The notes beneath the pieces are model-generated. The model did no database searches, was not told the origin of the DNA, and saw only the letters and a list, made by a program, of their open reading frames with translations. Source: Edolisoma coerulescens (lineage: Eukaryota; Chordata; Aves; Passeriformes; Campephagidae). From it: a stretch of 64,000 nt of DNA. This document shows, piece after piece, positions 61,901 through 64,000 of the stretch. Each line of letters opens with the position of its first letter. The first letter of the stretch is position 1. A program made the translations under genes and the position numbers. The stretch lies in NCBI GenBank assembly GCA_013397115.1, contig VWZW01006824.1:124001-188000 (forward strand), written 5' to 3'.

Positions 61901-63332
61901 AGTGTTCTTTTACACTTTTTTGCCTTGAATTGTGCTGCTACAGCAAGGCTCACGCTGTCTTTAAAATAAATTTTAAAAGCCACAGAACTTGCTGTGAATT
62001 AACTTGCAATATGGGCTGCTCCAACCCTGGCAGTTAATGTTGTTTCAAAATGAAATAATTGTATCTCTCTTTCTGTGTGTGATGCTGGCCGTTAAACAAG
62101 TACTGCTTTTTCCACAGTGCTTATAATCAATAATTATGAGCATTGCTCAGGCATGTGGAACATTCTTCATTTTCGGGACTGATCCAGGGTGTTAAAACAG
62201 CTAATTGAGCCCTGCTTTGTTGCTTAGATTACCTTTTTTGGTTTATGTTATGCAATGTAAGGCCTAATTTACGAGAGAGCAATTCTTCTGGCTTCACCGA
62301 GTTGAATGTGGATGTGAAGTTGCCTGTATGGTAGTGAATCAGTTGAACTTTGTGGCTGATTTTAACTCTGAGGAGAGCAGTTGCAGGGTTGGGAATGTTC
62401 AGTCAGGCCTTGGGTACTGCTGCTGGCAGCTCTGCCAGTCTCAATTGTCACCTGTACAGTGCTTCATGCCCTAAATGAGAGAGTTGAGGGTGAACATGGA
62501 GCTTTAACCATTTCCTGATGCTTACACTAGTTAATCCACCTGCTTCCCTGATTGTTGTGTCTGAAGATACGTTGGCTGAGATTTAGGATAGTTCCTTTTT
62601 TTCCCACAGAAAGCCTTGAAGTCTCTTTTCCTGTCCTGAGAAAGGTGTCTTTTCCAGCGTAGTTACTGAAAGGCATTTGTAAATAGCTCTCGCTGTTTTG
62701 GTCCACCAAGGCATTCCATGACCCATGAAGTCAGGTGTGGAATTAGTCTTTAATGCATAACCATGCAGTAGTTAAATTTTCCTGGGGTGTTTTTTTAAAA
62801 TGTCACCTTCTCCATGCTGGTCCTTCAACAGGCAGACAAACCCAGTGGATCTACGGGCCTTCGCAGTGCTGTCAATGCACATTCAAAGTAGCACTTGCTC
62901 TGGAAGAGAACTCTATGCAAAGGGGATGTTGATTTGTTGTGTGTCTGGGCTGGTGTACAAGCAAAAACCTTGTGCTTAACAGTGGGCACCTGCCCAAGTG
63001 CTCCTGGGAAGCCCAGTTCTGTGCTGGGAGGGATGACCTGAAAATAAAATCCAGAATGAATGTTGCCTAAGGGCAGAAGCATTAGTCAAGCAGTTGAGGA
63101 GCAGCTACTATCCTTTCAAGCATATGCTTTGCCATCTAAAAATGCATATACCCTGTGTCTTTGTTGCAGAGGTTGTTGTTCCAGAAGGCCTTCAACTCTC
63201 AGCAGTTAGTCCATATTACTGTGATCAACCTGTTCCAACTGCACCACCTGCGAGACTTCAGCAATGAAACAGAGCAGCACAGCTACAGCCAGGATGAGCA
63301 GCTCTGCTGGACACAGCTCCTGGCTCTCTTCA
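31938..63332 (+). CDS. SMG7: SMG7, nonsense-mediated mRNA decay factor (partial: exons 1-9)
   Basis: Exon 1 (ending at 31961) and exons 52972-53003, 54272-54389, 55406-55538, 58316-58487, 59321-59392, 60484-60634, 60968-61103 and 63170-63332 splice in one frame with GT-AG borders. The translation matches vertebrate SMG7 almost identically: QAEVLKADMT, DSKLGPAEVWTSRQALQDLY, WNHAFKNQITTLQGQAKN, SYICQHCLVHLGDIARYRNQ, GQPYNQLAILASSKGDHLTT and RLLFQKAFNSQQLV. SMG7 binds phosphorylated UPF1 through a 14-3-3-like domain formed by TPR helices and, with SMG5, brings in decapping and deadenylation factors in cytoplasmic nonsense-mediated decay. The window codes for roughly residues 9-335, the 14-3-3-like/TPR region. 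The C-terminal helical part and low-complexity tail lie beyond the right edge. The true initiator is missing at an N in exon 1. Intron 1 is about 21 kb. Confidence 0.96.
35585..36073 (-). mobile_element. CR1 LINE fragment, inverted, about 490 bp
   Basis: The plus strand reads GGCAGGATCACAAGGTAACT, CAGCCTCCTGCTCACAGCAG, CTTGAATGTCCTCGTGGTGG, CCATTGTCTCTTGTCCTCCC and AGGCTGACCAAGCCTGGCTC. This is the reverse complement of an internal CR1 region, the stretch preceding the GTCCAGCTCTGGG-like blocks. It lacks the 3' octamer tail at its edge and so is a rearranged or internal fragment. Confidence 0.82.
37677..37693. repeat. (ATTT)n short microsatellite
   Basis: About four ATTT units are followed by T's. 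Confidence 0.8.
42295..42370 (+). mobile_element. Weak CR1-like terminal tail
   Basis: GATGGAATGGGCTACATAAC followed by TTTTGAGGTCCTTTCTAGCC and a degenerate terminal CGATTTAATCTT resembles an old CR1 3' end. It is short and diverged. Confidence 0.4.
42929..43255 (-). CDS. Putative small secreted protein (108 aa), unrecognised, antisense in SMG7 intron 1
   Basis: This is a single uninterrupted ORF with A at -3 (AACATGC). It starts MQLSCSLLLVVLLSSGVAHP: a short n-region, a hydrophobic core of about ten residues and a small-residue cleavage site (GVA/HP), a plausible signal peptide. The mature part is hydrophilic, with TTPESTTKTHGTPG, GKKKP and EEGKQMDTLLQELSSPG, and has only one Cys and no membrane segment. 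I do not recognise the family. It could be a small secreted peptide precursor, the first exon of a spliced gene, a retrocopy or a chance ORF. No promoter, polyadenylation signal or poly-A remnant is evident nearby. It lies on the strand opposite SMG7. Confidence 0.25.
   Translation of the reverse strand: MQLSCSLLLVVLLSSGVAHPDGLLATTPESTTKTHGTPGIWEVTLFCVQGKKKPMTNPTSPDIANVISTEEGKQMDTLLQELSSPGKVQLKAFEPRQTPTVLEEIQPG
48013..48795. mobile_element. Endogenous-retrovirus/LTR-like element with internal gap (non-coding remnant)
   Basis: The left part starts TGTCTTGGTTTGAAAGACAG and contains GCTAAGGAAGGCAGGAGCCT, AATTATTATAATTTTGGAAT and TAACAGTTCTTTACTTATAT. I associate this signature with a very common LTR-type element of songbird genomes. 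A GC-rich stretch follows, then 230 N, then a tail ending near GGCGCATCC. Borders and orientation are uncertain and no target duplication was confirmed. No intact gag, pol or env frame is visible; the ORFs across it are broken by the gap. The family assignment is from memory. Confidence 0.55.
48363..48592. other. Assembly gap (230 N)
   Basis: There are 230 consecutive N within the ERV-like element, immediately after a GC-rich stretch ending CCCCCGCG. Confidence 0.98.
52972..53003 (+). CDS. SMG7: SMG7 coding exon 2
   Basis: The 32-bp micro-exon lies between a TTACAG acceptor and a GTAATT donor. It encodes QAEVLKADMT with split codons at both ends. Confidence 0.93.
54272..54389 (+). CDS. SMG7: SMG7 coding exon 3
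   Basis: The 118-bp exon has a TTGTTCAG acceptor and a GTAAGT donor. It encodes DSKLGPAEVWTSRQALQDLY, then QKMLVTDLEYALDKKVEQD and the start of a Leu codon. It forms the first helices of the 14-3-3-like domain. Confidence 0.96.
55160..55192. repeat. TA/CATA microsatellite
   Basis: Interrupted TATACATATA units cover about 33 bases. Confidence 0.9.
55406..55538 (+). CDS. SMG7: SMG7 coding exon 4
   Basis: The 133-bp exon has a TTTTCAG acceptor and a GTGAGT donor. It encodes WNHAFKNQITTLQGQAKNRA, then NPNRSEVQANLSLFLEAASG and FYTQ, as in vertebrate SMG7. Confidence 0.96.
56549..56744. repeat. Unclassified interspersed repeat, copy 2
   Basis: This is direct-orientation similarity to 30511-30700 over about 190 bp with substitutions and small indels, for example GTGTGATTC.TATTCAT.., CTTACTGACATATTTTTGCC and ATAATGGCCTTA.TAAA.ATAA. 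It lies in SMG7 intron 4. No CR1 sequence flanks this copy. Confidence 0.8.
58316..58487 (+). CDS. SMG7: SMG7 coding exon 5
   Basis: The 172-bp exon has a TTTGCAG acceptor and a GTGAGT donor. It encodes LLQELCTVFNVDLPCRVKSS, QLGIISNKQTHTSAIVKP and QSSSCSYICQHCLVHLGDI. It contributes residues of the phosphoserine-binding groove of the 14-3-3-like domain (family knowledge). Confidence 0.96.
59321..59392 (+). CDS. SMG7: SMG7 coding exon 6
   Basis: The 72-bp exon has a TTCTTAG acceptor and a GTGAGT donor. It encodes (A)RYRNQTSQAESYYRHAAQ, then LVPSN. It is a TPR-type helix pair in which Tyr and Ala packing positions are kept. Confidence 0.96.
60091..60268. repeat. A-rich (AAAC)n low-complexity tract
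   Basis: About 180 bases of A- and C-only-like sequence contain many CAAA/AAAC units and an 11-A run. Such a tract can be a decayed poly-A or a simple repeat. It explains the apparently hydrophobic reverse-strand ORFs, rich in F, L and C, that cover it. Confidence 0.85.
60484..60634 (+). CDS. SMG7: SMG7 coding exon 7
   Basis: The 151-bp exon has a CCTTAG acceptor and a GTGAGA donor. It encodes (G)QPYNQLAILASSKGDHLT, TIFYYCRSIAVKFPFPAAST and NLQKALSKALE. The N-P/Q-Y-N-Q-L-A type TPR signature of the EST1/SMG5-7 family is visible. Confidence 0.96.
60968..61103 (+). CDS. SMG7: SMG7 coding exon 8
   Basis: The 136-bp exon has an AATGCAG acceptor and a GTTAGT donor. It encodes (S)RDEVKTRWSVSDFIKAFI, KFHGHVYLSKSLEKLSPLRE and KLEEQFK. 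TRWSVSDF replaces the human TKWGVSDF as I recall it; both changes are mild. Confidence 0.95.
63170..63332 (+). CDS. SMG7: SMG7 coding exon 9 (last in window)
   Basis: The 163-bp exon has a TTGCAG acceptor and a GTAAGT donor. It encodes RLLFQKAFNSQQLVHITVIN, LFQLHHLRDFSNETEQHSYS and QDEQLCWTQLLALF, and ends one base into the next codon. The following exon is not found before the right edge. Confidence 0.95.
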
Positions 63333-64000
63333 GTAAGTGTGGGAGCTAATTGATTTTTGTAGTTCTCTTGATGGTAACGTGGAATCCATTAGTAATTTCC
63401 TCTCAGGATCTACCTTAATGGCTGTGTGAGGTAAGTGCCGAGAATAGACATTAGGGAGAAAGTTGAGAGAGATGATGGTCACACAGGATCATTTATGTCA
63501 GCAGTGCTGACTGAAACTGGATTTCTGCGTCCGGACTTACTCTGTTTGGAGCTTTACAGAACTCTGCATCATTTTCCTGGTTCTGAAAGAACATTTTAAC
63601 TTGGGTGCAAAACTGGATCCAACTTGGCGGTGAGTAGTACCCCTCTTGGGGGGCTGCTCCCCAGTTGGCTGCATACAGTTGGAGTTGCTTTGAATGGATC
63701 TGGTTCTGATTCAGCAGGACTGAAGTTGAAGTTGAGTCAACCAGGACCTCAGCTACTTCTGTGCCTTTGGTAATATCAGCCAGGAGATAAGTGGGAGTGC
63801 AGAGCATTTTAGACTCTAGCCGCATAATGCTGATTTGCTTAACCTGATTGAGCCTGTGGTCAGCTTGGTCTTGTTTGTCAACACCTAAATTTCTGAATAG
63901 CTGGATTTCTCCAAATTCCAGTGTGGAGTTGATTCTGAAGGCGCCGTGGTCACACTGGTGTGGTTACTCTTTCTCAGCTTGTGTGCCCTAAAGGGTCTGA
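63333..64000 (+). other. Start of SMG7 intron 9 at right edge
   Basis: The next SMG7 exon (MSFLGILC in the family) is not present. An antisense 110-codon ORF at 63493-63825 has no recognised domain and is treated as a finding rather than a gene. Confidence 0.75.

Larger units (their letters stand above)
53004..63169 (+). other. SMG7 introns 2-8
   Basis: The intron sizes are about 1.3, 1.0, 2.8, 0.8, 1.1, 0.3 and 2.1 kb. Apart from the exons listed, they hold AT-rich unique sequence, one copy of the unclassified repeat (56.55-56.74 kb), an AT-rich microsatellite (55.16 kb) and an A/AAAC-rich tract (60.1-60.27 kb). No snoRNA or other RNA gene was recognised. Confidence 0.8.

Noticed and set aside
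1..64000. CRISPR arrays, operons, phage or other prokaryotic systems, and tRNA/rRNA genes
   Set aside because: No regularly spaced repeats, operon-like ORF packing or tRNA-like folds were seen. Intron-exon structure and CR1 repeats show a vertebrate nuclear genome.

Overview
This is a vertebrate nuclear window, most likely from a bird and probably a songbird. The evidence is many truncated CR1 (chicken repeat 1) LINE tails, one endogenous-retrovirus-like element of a type I associate with passerines, compact introns, and two multi-exon genes whose protein sequences are near-identical to vertebrate NMNAT2 and SMG7. The head-to-head order NMNAT2(-)/SMG7(+) matches the human 1q25 arrangement as I recall it.

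Left part (1-4.4 kb): six consecutive internal coding exons of NMNAT2 on the minus strand, all with GT-AG borders and a continuous frame. They cover about residues 29-193 of the protein. The 3' half of the gene lies off the left edge. The first coding exon, with the ATP-binding start of the enzyme, is not visible. It should lie at higher coordinates, and the best candidate is a GC-rich island at about 20.34-20.66 kb that is interrupted by a 30-N gap.

Middle (4.4-31.5 kb): the presumed NMNAT2 intron 1 and the intergenic region. I see CR1 fragments, simple repeats, a 36-bp tandem duplication and a small GC-rich patch at 28.6 kb, but no convincing protein-coding gene. CR1 copies are densest at 27.7-31.5 kb, directly against the SMG7 CpG island.

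Right part (31.5-64 kb): the CpG-island promoter of SMG7 (paired X-box-like sites, ETS, Sp1 and YY1 motifs), exon 1, an intron 1 of about 21 kb, then exons 2-9 on the plus strand. SMG7 runs off the right edge after about 330 codons, covering the 14-3-3-like/TPR part. The initiator codon appears to be lost in a single-N assembly join inside exon 1. Intron 1 holds an ERV-like element with a 230-N gap, an antisense CR1, and one antisense single-exon ORF with a good signal peptide that I do not recognise.

The two genes are not known to share a pathway: NMNAT2 is the Golgi/axonal NAD+ synthase and SMG7 is a nonsense-mediated mRNA decay adaptor. Nothing in the window looks like a prokaryotic-style system. 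The most useful observations are the two hidden first exons, the unclassified repeat shared between 30.5 and 56.5 kb, and the antisense secreted-type ORF.
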